Positions 1-9,949 of a DNA stretch of 64,000 nucleotides are shown here, piece by piece. Within the stretch, counting starts at the first letter, position 1. Each line of letters begins with the position of its first letter. The stretch comes from Sphaerulina vaccinii (Eukaryota > Ascomycota > Dothideomycetes > Mycosphaerellales > Mycosphaerellaceae): contig JAKUDP010000002.1 in the NCBI GenBank assembly GCA_022570795.1, positions 1,612,001-1,676,000 of the forward strand, read 5' to 3'. A program made the translations under genes and the position numbers. The notes beneath the pieces were generated by a model, which had not been told where the DNA came from, ran no database searches, and saw nothing but the letters and a program-made list of their open reading frames with translations.

Positions 1-430
1 AGCAGAGGCGTACGACGCTTGCCGCGTGCCACGACCTCGGAAGCTCTGACCCTATGCTGCGCAGGACGCGTCACGTCGCAGATAATTGAGCCCGAGGGAA
101 GCGGTTAGGATTTAGCGAAACGAGGCGCAGCGTGCATCCCTGGAACCCAGCTAACGACATTCGTAAGGGAAAGAACGTGAATAGGTCTTTACCGTGGCGT
201 GCGGGGTGTGCGTTGTCGCTGTAGGCACCGAGTTAATCTCTGCCCGTATTAGCATACTGCGGATAGTGCGGGAGGAAATGGCGGTGCGACATATCTATTT
301 AGAGCCTAGCCTCCTCGTTGAAGCGACACGGAACAGAGATAAAGGCGCCTAACAATAGGAGAAGTATATAACGCTCGCCTTAGAAAGGGGACTCCGGGGC
401 GTATATATCTAGGCTCGCGTTGTTTTCGGC
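1..430. other. Un-RIPed flank, no gene recognised
   Basis: The base composition is ordinary, with normal CA and TG frequency. No reading frame, RNA gene or repeat could be supported here. It gives way within roughly 100 bases to the AT-rich, CA/TG-depleted block that follows. Confidence 0.5.
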
Positions 431-1289
431 CTCCTTTTTAGGCTCTAATAGGTAGTATAATCGTTTCCCTAAGCGTTATATAGGTAGATTACTATTAGTA
501 ATTAGAATAGAAGTTATAGCCAAATTTTGTTCTAGTAGTAGGCCTTGCAATAGTATAAATAATAGAGTATATATAGTCTACTAGAAACGGGTATCTAATA
601 GAATATAAATACTTATAGGCCTAGTCTCCTCTAGAATACCTACTTACTTCTTAGCTTTTCTCTTTATTTTATATTAGTATTACTCTAATAGACGCTATAC
701 TAATATCTTTCTACTCGAGTACTACTATTTAATATAGTAACTTTATTACCTATTCTAGACTACCTACTATAAAGAATAGTAATAGAACTTCTATAAAAGG
801 AATACTATATATATAGAAGGAGAGCCTACTTATTTAGTAAAGTTCTTATAAAAATATAAATAGTTATTATAGTAGTATAGGCGCTAAAGGTAGATCTCTA
901 GTATATTATATAATTAGTAGGTAATAACTATAAGCTAACTTCTCTACTAATAGTATATAATATACCTATTATTATATATAGTAGATTTGAAAGCTCTATA
1001 AATATTACCTTAGTATCTACTAATAGATACTATAAGTTCGAAAACTATATAATAGCTAGTATTAATAGTAGAGACTTGTCTACTAGATTTCTAAGCTCTC
1101 TATACAACTTTAGTAAATAGAGTAGTTTTAATATTAATCTATAGTTCTAGGTAGGTTAGATAAGTATTAAAAGTATATTTATAAATACTATAATTTCTAT
1201 TAATATACTAGATTCGATAGAAGCTTAAGTTGTTACTTTAGATAAAGTCCGAGAAGATATACTAGTTAGAGACTGCGACTAAGAGTTTA
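431..1289. other. RIPed sequence of unknown origin
   Basis: This is AT-rich, CA/TG-depleted sequence between the unmutated flank and the left part of repeat R. No conserved motif could be read in any frame. It may be further repeat R sequence not present in the unmutated copy, or another degraded transposon. Confidence 0.35.
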
Positions 1290-1596
1290 TAGTAGCTATA
1301 GATCTACTTATAATAGATATATACCTAGACCGAGGTACTTATACTAGACTTAGTATAGTATATATAGTAGCTAAGTCGCTACTCTACCTCTCTTTAGATA
1401 TAGTTACTCTATTAGTATAGAATCGAGGTAAGTAGTAGACGTTTTATAGTATAGATAATAATATAATATAGATTATAAAGTATAAAAAGCAATCTAGGTA
1501 AGCTTAGTAATATTCCTCGATACTAGTAATAATCTACTAAGTTGTAGTTAGGCCCGATTGCCTATAAAATATACTAGAAGTAGATAATATATTCTA
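1290..1596. repeat. Repeat R, RIPed copy, left segment
   Basis: By eye this aligns with about 25,350-25,650 base for base, allowing C-to-T and G-to-A changes. A good example is around 1512-1560, which matches about 25,555-25,605 through the shared block 'aatctactaagtt' versus 'aatctgctaagtt'. The alignment stops at the Copia insertion and resumes after it at 7341. Confidence 0.75.
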
Positions 1597-1601
1597 TTCT
1601 A
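1597..1601. repeat. Target-site duplication of Copia element (left)
   Basis: The five bases ttcta directly before the left LTR are repeated exactly at 7341-7345, directly after the right LTR. This is the expected 5-bp integrase duplication. Confidence 0.85.
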
Positions 1602-1847
1602 TATTAGAAAGTATAGTCTAGTTAGACTATCTAAGAGACAGCCCCTAGAGATTAGAATATATAATATAGGTTATATAATAATAGGTCGCGTAACTTATCT
1701 AATACTCTATATCTTAGAATGAAATACAACCTATAACTAACTAATATAATTAATATAGTTGGTTCCTATCTAACGCTTCTACTTCTATTACATATTAAGA
1801 CTCTTTCTATATATTATAGGTATATATATTATTATTCTATTTCGATA
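1602..1847 (+). repeat. Copia 5' LTR
   Basis: This 246-bp direct repeat matches 7095-7340. I count about 19 differences by hand, almost all transitions, so roughly 92% identity. The equal length and matching termini fix the boundaries. Confidence 0.9.
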
Positions 1848-1862
1848 GGTTATAAGCCCGAG
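1848..1862 (+). other. Copia primer-binding site, initiator-tRNA-Met anticodon type
   Basis: Immediately after the LTR the sequence reads ggttataagcccgag. Undoing one TG-to-TA change gives ggttatgagccc, complementary to GGGCTCATAACC, the anticodon stem-loop of a methionine tRNA. Drosophila copia is known to be primed by a half-molecule of initiator tRNA-Met cut in the anticodon loop. The match is seen in the sequence; the priming mechanism is inferred. Confidence 0.6.
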
Positions 1863-3157
1863 TTTGTAGAGGAAGTATTAGATAGTAATAGTTGGCCTTT
1901 TCTAATAGTAGGATACGAACCTATAATAAAAGGAGTATTAGGAGACTCGAGGTATACCTATCTATACTACTAAGAAGATATAGAAGATTCTAGCGAGTTC
2001 TAGACGTTCCTATAGGTAGATAAGATAGAGAAGAACCTAGTAAGGTATACTTAAGAAGTAGAGCTTAAAAGGTATAAAAAGGAAAGAGTAAGCTAGAGGC
2101 TAAAGTACTATCTTATATAGATAAGACTTAACCTCTATACTAGAGTACTACTAATACTTTAGAAAGGTATATCTCTCTAAAAAGAGACTATTTAAGTCTA
2201 TCTATAAGTATAGATAAGTAGGAAGTATAGAAAACTATACTAAGCTTATCTAAAAGAGAAGGAAGAGAGTTTTAGACTAGGAAAGTAGCTATTTAGAAAC
2301 TACTACTAAAATTATTTAGAAGAATATTATTTTTTAGAGTTTAGTTTTTAATATTTTAGGTAAAATAGATTAAAAGTAAGAAAGTAGATTTAGAGGCAAG
2401 AGAGCTATACTAGTCCTATTAAGAGAGAACTAGAAGCTATAGTTTAGACTATAGGAAAACAACCTAGAGGGAAAGGAGATCTTCTAGGTAATCTTAGACC
2501 TAAGAGATACTAAGAAAGGAATATTATAGACTCCCTAGTTAGAGGAGTTATTCTTATTATCTATAAAGATACCTAATAGTTTCCTAGAGCTAGAATACTT
2601 AAAATTTAGCCTATAGTAGAGGAAAGCAAATACTTAGGTAATCTATAAGCTAACTAAGTACCTAGAGTAGGATAATTAGAATAAAGTAATAGAGGAGAAG
2701 AGGGCCTTTAATATCTAGACAACCCTATATAACAAGTATAGCAAGGTCTAGCAAGCCTATATAATAGCTATTATCTAGAAGTATATAAACTTTAAGATAG
2801 AACTAGAAAATAGAATTAGAAGCTTATAGATCTATTTTAGAAACCTAGGTAGAAGAATAGTAGAGATTAACTAGAGAGAGTCTTACTATAAGACTCTAGA
2901 AATAAGGATTAAGCATCTACTCTTCTCCCTACTAGATAGATATAAGAGTACTAGATAGACTATCCTAGCTTAGAAGAACCTAATACTAGAGAATATCCTC
3001 TAGATACTAGAAGTAGAAGAGTCTATAGACTAAAGAGAGACGGCTATATTTGCTAGGAAAGGCGCCTAGAGACTACTAGAATGTTTCCTCTATAAGGGAC
3101 TATATATCTAGAGAGAATGCCCTAGACTCGAATAGGCTAAGAGAGCTACTAAGTCCC

Positions 3158-3178
3158 GTCGGGCTCTAGGGACCCGAC
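3158..3178. repeat. Palindromic module copy 1 in Copia
   Basis: gtcggg...cccgac arms surround ctctaggga. It is one of four related GC-rich modules inside this element. Confidence 0.6.
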
Positions 3179-3808
3179 CGAATAGAGTCGAAAAGAGACC
3201 CTCTCCGACACGAGCTAGGAGGAGTTCTTTACTTAATAAGGATAAGCTAAAAGTAGTAGTAAAAAGACTCTAGCTCAAAGTATAATCTCTTAAGAAATTA
3301 AGTAAAAAATACCTAAAAAAGGCTTTTATAGTATAAGATATAGAGTCGCTAACTACTTCAGACCTATTCTAGACCCTATCTAAGAATAAGGATATTAATA
3401 AAGTAGCCTACTCTACTATAGAAGCTAAAGGCAAGTATAGACTATTAGAATAGCTACTTAACTCTTATACTTCTACCTATATAACTAACTAAGAATTACT
3501 TTTTAGGGAACTAAAGCCTCTTTAGGCTAGAAAGTAGATTAAGGTTAGGGGTAGCTATCTAATAGCTATATATATAGGAAAAGTAGTAATAGGGGGCAGG
3601 AAGGGCAAATAGATTATACTAAGGGATATTCTTTTTATATCTAGACTTAGAGTAAATCTTATTTTATAGAATTAGTTTAGTAAGTAGTTTAGTATTTAAC
3701 TACTAAAATTTATACTTATTTTAGCCTCTAGAAAAGCAGTTGTCTAGACAAGAATATTAGAAGGAGTCCTATTTATTAAGGAAATTAATAAGAGTCTAGC
3801 TAAGTCTA

Positions 3809-3827
3809 TCGGGCTCTAAAAGCTCGA
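3809..3827. repeat. Palindromic module copy 2 in Copia
   Basis: It begins tcgggctct like copy 1 and closes with agctcga. The right arm is degraded relative to copies 1 and 4. Confidence 0.5.
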
Positions 3828-4901
3828 CCGAAATTAAGTATACTTCTTATAGGAATTAATAGATAAAGTATATACTTTCTATATATTAGAGAGTATCTAG
3901 AATTAGTAGAAGCTCTAGTATCGAAGGCTTATATATTTTAGAAAGAAGATAGTAAAAGACTTTTACTAGGTCTTAGATTTAAAAAGCCTAATACTAATTC
4001 TAAAAGAGTATAGAGTATATAGGGTCTATATAATAGCAAAGATAAAGTAGTATAGAGGGAAAGAGATATAGTAGAAGCCCTAAAGGCTAGCTCTTATATC
4101 TATTAATATCTATAGACCCCTACCTATCTTAAAATTAGAATTTAAGTAGTAGCTTGAAATTATTAATAACTTCTTAAAAAAGAAGTAGGCCTTCCTACTA
4201 AAGTTAAGAATAGATGCACTACCTACTCTCTACTAATAGAAAAGGAAGGTAGAGCTTTAATCTAGAAATTCTCTCTAAGTAGTAAGAAGTAATAGAGCTA
4301 GGAAGCTTCTCGCTATACTAAAGTAGTAGGAGAGAGAAAATAGAATCTCTTTCTATACTACTAAAGTATATAACTCTATTTAGAATAGAGTTATTAAAAG
4401 GTCGATCTAGACCTCTAAAGAAAGAGTAAGGGCGATACTAAAAGAATCTAATATACTAATTAAGTTCTAGCCTAAGGTACTAGAAGTAAGTATTATTATT
4501 AGGAATACTTTTCTAAATAGGCTAGATATTAATAGATTTAAAGTCTTACCCGAGGAGGTATTCTTAGAATAGAGACCTCTAGTATTATACTTTAGAGTCT
4601 AGGGCTATAGAGTAGTAGTATATATAAACCTAAAGTCCTAGCTAGCTAGAATAAGATTAGATAAACTAATAAATAGAGGCAAGGATGCTATATTCGTTGG
4701 TTATATTCTAGATACTACTAAAATATAGCTTTTCTAGAAGCCTAATATAGGGGCTATTAAGGCCTATAGTAATACTAAGTAGTTTAAGTATAAGAAAGGA
4801 GGAGATTTGGAGTTGAATATTCCTAGGCTTAACTAATCTAGTATTATACTAGTTAGGAAACTAGTTAGGAGACTAAAGAAGTAGGAGGAGTTCTAAAGTC
4901 T

Positions 4902-4920
4902 GTCGGGCTCTAGGGGCCTA
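4902..4920. repeat. Palindromic module copy 3 in Copia
   Basis: gtcgggctctaggggccta has the same left arm and centre as copy 1; the right arm is broken. Confidence 0.5.
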
Positions 4921-7008
4921 ACTAAATATTAACTACTATTTATATAGCTTAGACCTCTACTAAAGAACAAGAAGAAGTACTAGAGGATAGATCTAGAAAA
5001 AGAAAACTCCGAGAGTATATAGCTTTAGAAGGAGAAAATTAGAATAGAGTAGCTAACTAATTAGCCGACCGAAGTTTATTAAAAGACTAGTAGAAATATA
5101 TATATTAGAAAATATCTAGATATTATATAAGATCTACTAGAAGTAAGAGTATAATCCTAGAAGAGAAGGAGATCTCTCTTAGATAAAGGGGAAGGACCTA
5201 AACCTAAGGCCTATAGTATAGTTATAAAGTAGGTCCTCTAAAAGAGGTAGAGAGATAAGGAAGATAATATACCTAACCTAAAGTATTATAAAGTATTTCT
5301 TAGCCTAATTAAAGAAGAAAAGAATTATATCTAGGAAACCTTAGTAGAGATTAAGAAGGTTGCATTTATAGTACTTAGACCTAATATTGCTTTAAAGCAA
5401 AAGGTTCCTATTCCAAAGTCCTATAAAGAGGTAATATAGAATTCTAAATAGAGCTATATATAGGAAGAAGTAATCTAGAAAGAACTAGTAGCTTTAGATA
5501 GCAACTATACCTAGAAGCTAGTTATACTACTAAAAGGTATAAACCTTATAATATTTAGGTAGGTCTTTAATATAAAAAGATTAATTAGTAGAGCTATTAA
5601 AAAGTTTAAAGTAAAACTAGTTACTAGAGGGTTCTTCTAGAAGTTTAGAATAGACTTTAAGAATACCTTTATACTAACTATAAGGTATAATACTTTAAGG
5701 GTATTTATAGTAGTTATTTATAAGAAGGACTTAGAGATATACTAAGTAGATATAAATAATATATTTATAAAGAGCTCTCTAAAAGAAGATATCTATATAA
5801 TTCTACCTCTAGGAGTAGAGGTTCTACTAAACTAGGTTCTAAAAATCCTAAGAAGTCTCTATAGACTTAAGCAAGTAGTAAGAGACTAGAATAAACTCTA
5901 TATCTTAAAGCTAGAACAAATAGAATTCGATTAATTAGAGATCGACCTATACCTACTTATCTATAGAGAAAGAAGAATTATAGTTCTAACCTATATAGAT
6001 AATATACCTATTATAGTACTAGAGCTAAAGAATGTTCTCTAGTTTAAGGAATAGCTTAGCAAGGTCTTTAAGATTAAGAATCTAAAAGAGCTAGAAAAGA
6101 TTCTTAGAATAAAAATAATAAGAGATAGAGTTATAGGAACTCTAAAGCTTAATTAAGAATACTATATCTAAGAGAACCTTATAAGGCTAAATATAACTAA
6201 GGAAAATACCTATCTAACTCTTTTACTAATAGATAGTTATAAAAGCCTTACTAAGGCAATTCTATCTAATAAGAGATATACTAAATAGAAGTACTAAAGC
6301 TAGATAGGTACGTAGATATAGCCGATAGTTATAATAAGACTAGATATTACTTTTGCTCTTAGTAGACTAAGCTTATATATAGCTAATCTAATAAGGGGAT
6401 ATATAAATACTCTAAAGAAACTAGCAAGATACCTTAGATCGTCCCTAGACCTAGGACTTATATTTAGAAGAGGTAGTAGAAGCCTTATTAGATATTTAGA
6501 CTCTAACTATATAATAGACAAGGTAGATAGAGTCTTAATTCTCGGATCTATCTTCTTCCTCTATAGAGTACTAGTATCTTAGATAAGTAAGAAGTAGAAG
6601 TCTATAGCAATATTAACTATAGAGGCTAAGTATATAGCTCTAAATATATATACTAAGCAATCTTAATTCCTAGTAGCACTTCTAAGAGAAATAGACTATA
6701 TAGAGCTAGTAGGAGAATATTCTTTTTAACTACTTATTAAAGCAAACTCTAATATAGTAAATAAACTTAGACCTATTTAGATTATAGAAGACAACTAAGT
6801 ATCTTTAACTCTTATTAAGAATACCTATACCTATAAGAGATTAAAGTATATTAATATTGCTTATAATAATATTAGAAGACTTTAGTAGTAATAGAGGATA
6901 GTAGTAGTATATATTCTAACAAAAGAGATAGTTATAGATAGGTTAACTAAGCTAAAGAATAGTCCCTAATTCTAGGAGTTTATAAGACAACTCCGGCTTA
7001 CTTAGCCT

Positions 7009-7033
7009 CTATCGGGCCCCTAGAGCCCGATAG
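7009..7033. repeat. Palindromic module copy 4 in Copia
   Basis: Two perfect 9-base arms, ctatcgggc and gcccgatag, are separated by 7 bases. The core is the reverse complement of copies 1 and 3, so the module occurs in both orientations. It lies just upstream of the 3' LTR. Confidence 0.6.
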
Positions 7034-7094
7034 GTTTATATAAAGGATAAGTACTAGAATATAGGGTAGAAGGACTATCTAGCCTAAGTAGGAG

Positions 7095-7340
7095 TATTAG
7101 AAAGTATAGTCTAGTTAGACTATCTAAGAGACACCCCCTAGGGATTAGAATATATAATATAGGTTATATAATAATAGGTCGCGTAACTTATCTAATACTC
7201 TATATCTTAGGATAAGATGCAATCTATAACTAACTAATATAATTAATATAGTTAGTTCCTATCTGACGCTTCTATTTCTATCGTATATTAAAACTCTTTC
7301 TATATATTATAGGTATATATATTATCGTCCCAATTCGATA
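7095..7340 (+). repeat. Copia 3' LTR
   Basis: A 246-bp partner of 1602-1847 with identical termini, followed by the second target duplication. Confidence 0.9.
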
Positions 7341-7345
7341 TTCTA
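7341..7345. repeat. Target-site duplication of Copia element (right)
   Basis: ttcta, identical to 1597-1601. Confidence 0.85.
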
Positions 7346-8263
7346 TTTAATTCGAAAGCTTAGTATAGAAAGAGCGAGATAATTATTTACCTAACTCGCC
7401 TATTCGACTTAGGGACTAGCTAAGTAGTTATAGGTATAGTCCGATATATTCTCTTTATATCTTTAGAAACTATATAGAAGTCGATAGTAGTAATAACGAG
7501 ATAAGACTATAGAAACTATAAAGGCGTCGCCGATCGATTAGCTATATTCCTCGAAGTATTCTAGAAACTAGCTCTTTTTAGTAATAGAGCTAATTATACT
7601 ATACTTCGAATATTGTTTTACTCTACTAGAGAGTAGTCGCATCTTAGGACTTCTAGTCCGATCTTTAGCTAGAATAGCCGGCCGACGTAGAAAAGTATAT
7701 ATAGCTAGTAGAATTATAAGAAAGTGTCGGCCTATCTATATTACCTAGAGTAGATAAAAGCCTCGGTCTTAGTAGCTTACTCGACGACTAGCTATAGACT
7801 AGCCTCGAATAGCTAGGCTATAGAGATATTACCTAGGATAATTATATAAGAATAGATTTTCTATTCTTCCTTCTAAGTACTACTAACAAAACTAGTCTTT
7901 ATATAAAGAGAGCTAGTATCCTCGACCTAAATAGAAACCTTAGTATAGCTATAACTACTCGAAAGTCTTACTATATATATACTATACTAATAGTATAGCC
8001 TACCTATATCGCTCTATAAGCTCTATTCCTCGGATATAATATATATATATTAGAAAGTATACTCGCTAAGGCGCAAGCCTATAGGCTATTTCTAGTATAA
8101 AAGACTAACTCTACTCGAGTCTAGTTTATAATATTAAGAATAGGCCTACGTAGGCTATCGAGAAAATTATAAGTAGTCGATATAAGAATAGCAAAACGCT
8201 CTATAAAGTAAAGTAGAAGCTAATATAGGAGCTAGTAGAAAGTCTATAAGAAACTATAGATAG
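7346..8263. repeat. Repeat R, RIPed copy, middle segment
   Basis: It aligns by eye to about 25,652-26,567 through C-to-T and G-to-A changes. Clear anchors are about 7490-7550 against 25,795-25,850 (...aacga[g/a]ataagac...) and about 8071-8260 against 26,376-26,565. It ends at the Gypsy target site. Confidence 0.85.
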
Positions 8264-8268
8264 AGCTA
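8264..8268. repeat. Target-site duplication of Gypsy element (left)
   Basis: agcta, repeated exactly at 15331-15335. Confidence 0.85.
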
Positions 8269-8492
8269 TATAAAGGTAGAGGTATATAGCAATATATAGA
8301 GCGCTAGTTAATAAAAGTATTAGTTATACAAACTAATCCTTGCTTCTATAAAGAATATAGGAGCCCTTAGAGTTATAGGGCAACTACGTACTATATATAC
8401 TCTACTCTCGGAACTAAGAATATAGGATTGCCTAGTAATCTAGATTCCCTTTTCGGAGTTAAGATACTATATTCTTAGACCTAGCTTTTATA
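8269..8492 (-). repeat. Gypsy 3' LTR
   Basis: A 224-bp direct repeat partner of 15107-15330. It is the 3' LTR in the element's own orientation. Confidence 0.9.
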
Positions 8493-8515
8493 ATTATCTC
8501 CTTCCTCTAAGAAGC
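8493..8515 (-). other. Gypsy polypurine tract
   Basis: The minus strand reads gaggaaggagataat directly before the 3' LTR. Position and composition fit the plus-strand priming tract, and they independently confirm the element's orientation. Confidence 0.65.
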
Positions 8516-9103
8516 TACCCTTAGCAACATTCTAGCAAGAAATATACGTACTCCTTTTAGTAGTATATTATATAATGCGCTTATTGCTACCTATATATAT
8601 TATATATAAAGATCCTATAATATTCTATATAATTTATATTATTAGCTTTAGTTTTAGTATTCTTAGTATTAGCCTAATCCCTATAACTTTAGCTTTACTT
8701 TATAATAATAGTAAAGTGTTGCTATGCGACTCGTATATAACGCGCAATCGCTACTTACTAGTCGCTACTATCTAGCGACTATAATAAATATATATTTAGA
8801 ACTTCTTCTTAGTTTCTTTTCTTCTTTATATATATATATATATACAATCGGCCTTTTACTACTTGTAGTAGTACTATCTCTTATATATTAGTACTCGCTA
8901 CGCACGTACTATGTACCTGTCCTACAAGTATAATAGCTGCTTGCTACGCTTGTGCTACGCGCAACTACCTACCTCGTACTTCTAATAATCTTGCTCTCTC
9001 TCTTAAGTAGAATATTTCAGTATACTCTCGCTACCTTCTATATATAATAGACTATATATATACTTAGTAAACTTAAGTCTGCTGCGAGTCGCCTACTAAC
9101 TAA

Positions 9104-9850
9104 ATGCATATCGCAGCTACTATAGAGGCCTATAATAGTATAATAAAGGTCGGCAAGGCGAGAAAGTATACTTGCTACTCTCGTAGCTACTATGCCTATA
9201 TCTATATTAAGGACGCTAACCTACGTTAGTAGGCGCGCTAGGTACTCTTCTACTACGCTAAGCTTAATTGCCTTGCGCTAGGCGCATACTAGAATTAGAT
9301 TAAGCGCTGCCTTACCTACTTCCTCCCTTTTATTAATAAGACTAAGTGCCTTATCTAGGCTAATAGTAGCAAATTACTTAGAGAGTTTAAGATGCCTAAG
9401 AAGGGTATATCTGCCGCATAGGTAGGTCGTAGTAATAGTATAGCTACTAGCAAATTCCTTTTAGACTAGACTATAGCTAACTTTACCCGAGCTTAATTCG
9501 AGCTCTTTTTCGAGGTATAATATACTCCTATACTTCTATTCTAGTATAATATATATACGTCGCACCTAATACTAATAGTTCTTATAGGCCTAGTATATAA
9601 ATAGTGCTACTACTTCTACCTTCGAAACTACTCTTACTACCGCCTACCTAGATAGTAGCGATTAGAAGGAGAGCGGCCTCTCTAATATTAAAGAAGAGGA
9701 GGAGGTAGAGAAGGGAGAGAAGAAGGGAGAGGGAGAGGAGAAGGAGGTAGTAGAAAGAGAAGATAATAAGATAGGTAAGGCAGATAAGGCTAATAATAGC
9801 AACGCTATCGAGTAGCCTACTTGCTACCTATACTCTACGAGGAGAGGCCC
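9104..9850 (+). pseudogene. Antisense coding-like remnant inside the Gypsy 3' region
   Basis: Between the chromodomain end of pol (about 10.14 kb) and the 3' LTR there are some 1.6 kb not needed by the element. On the plus strand, opposite to pol, an ATG at 9104 opens a frame that is only moderately interrupted, with stops mostly at likely Trp codons. It includes a Lys/Arg/Tyr-rich start and, near 9690-9770, a run rich in Glu, Gly, Lys and Arg. I do not recognise the family. It could be a captured host gene or an accessory antisense frame of the element. Confidence 0.35.
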
Positions 9851-9949
9851 TAGGTAGGTATAAAGTTACCTAGAGTTATACTTTAATAATACAATTTAGT
9901 AGAGGAGAGAGGCTCTAATTAGATATAAAGTTAATTATCCTCGGACTTA

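Larger units (their letters stand above)
2200..6967 (+). pseudogene. Copia gag-pol remnant (integrase, RT, RNase H)
   Basis: The plus strand keeps recognisable Copia pol landmarks despite many stops. At 4651-4725 the integrase C-terminal signature reads ...RGKDAIFVGY.... Around 5431-5590 is the RT entry region with ELVALDSNYT followed by ...VFNIKR. Around 5735-5830 is a V-D-I-N-N stretch. Around 5980-6010 the catalytic box reads TYIDN, where YVDD is expected. At about 6330-6700 is the RNase H region, including SKKQKSIAILTIEAKYIAL. Stops fall mostly at expected Trp and Gln positions (TGG to TAG, CAG to TAG), as RIP predicts. Gag and protease lie upstream but were not resolved. Confidence 0.85.
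1602..7340 (+). mobile_element. Full-length Ty1/Copia LTR retrotransposon (RIP-dead)
   Basis: The element is 5,739 bp, bounded by two direct 246-bp LTRs and a perfect 5-bp target duplication (ttcta). The LTRs begin tattagaaag, which is TGTTAGAAAG after TG-to-TA mutation, and end ttcgata, which is TTCGACA after CA-to-TA mutation. A primer-binding site follows the left LTR immediately. Degraded integrase, reverse transcriptase and RNase H can be read in that order on the plus strand, the Copia order. No open frame survives, so the copy cannot be autonomous. It is inserted in repeat R. Confidence 0.93.

Noticed and set aside
8575..8775. 66-codon open frame, hydrophobic, the longest in the left RIP block
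   Set aside because: It lies inside the Gypsy element next to the 3' LTR. Its Ile/Tyr/Leu-rich composition is what AT-rich RIPed DNA yields by chance.
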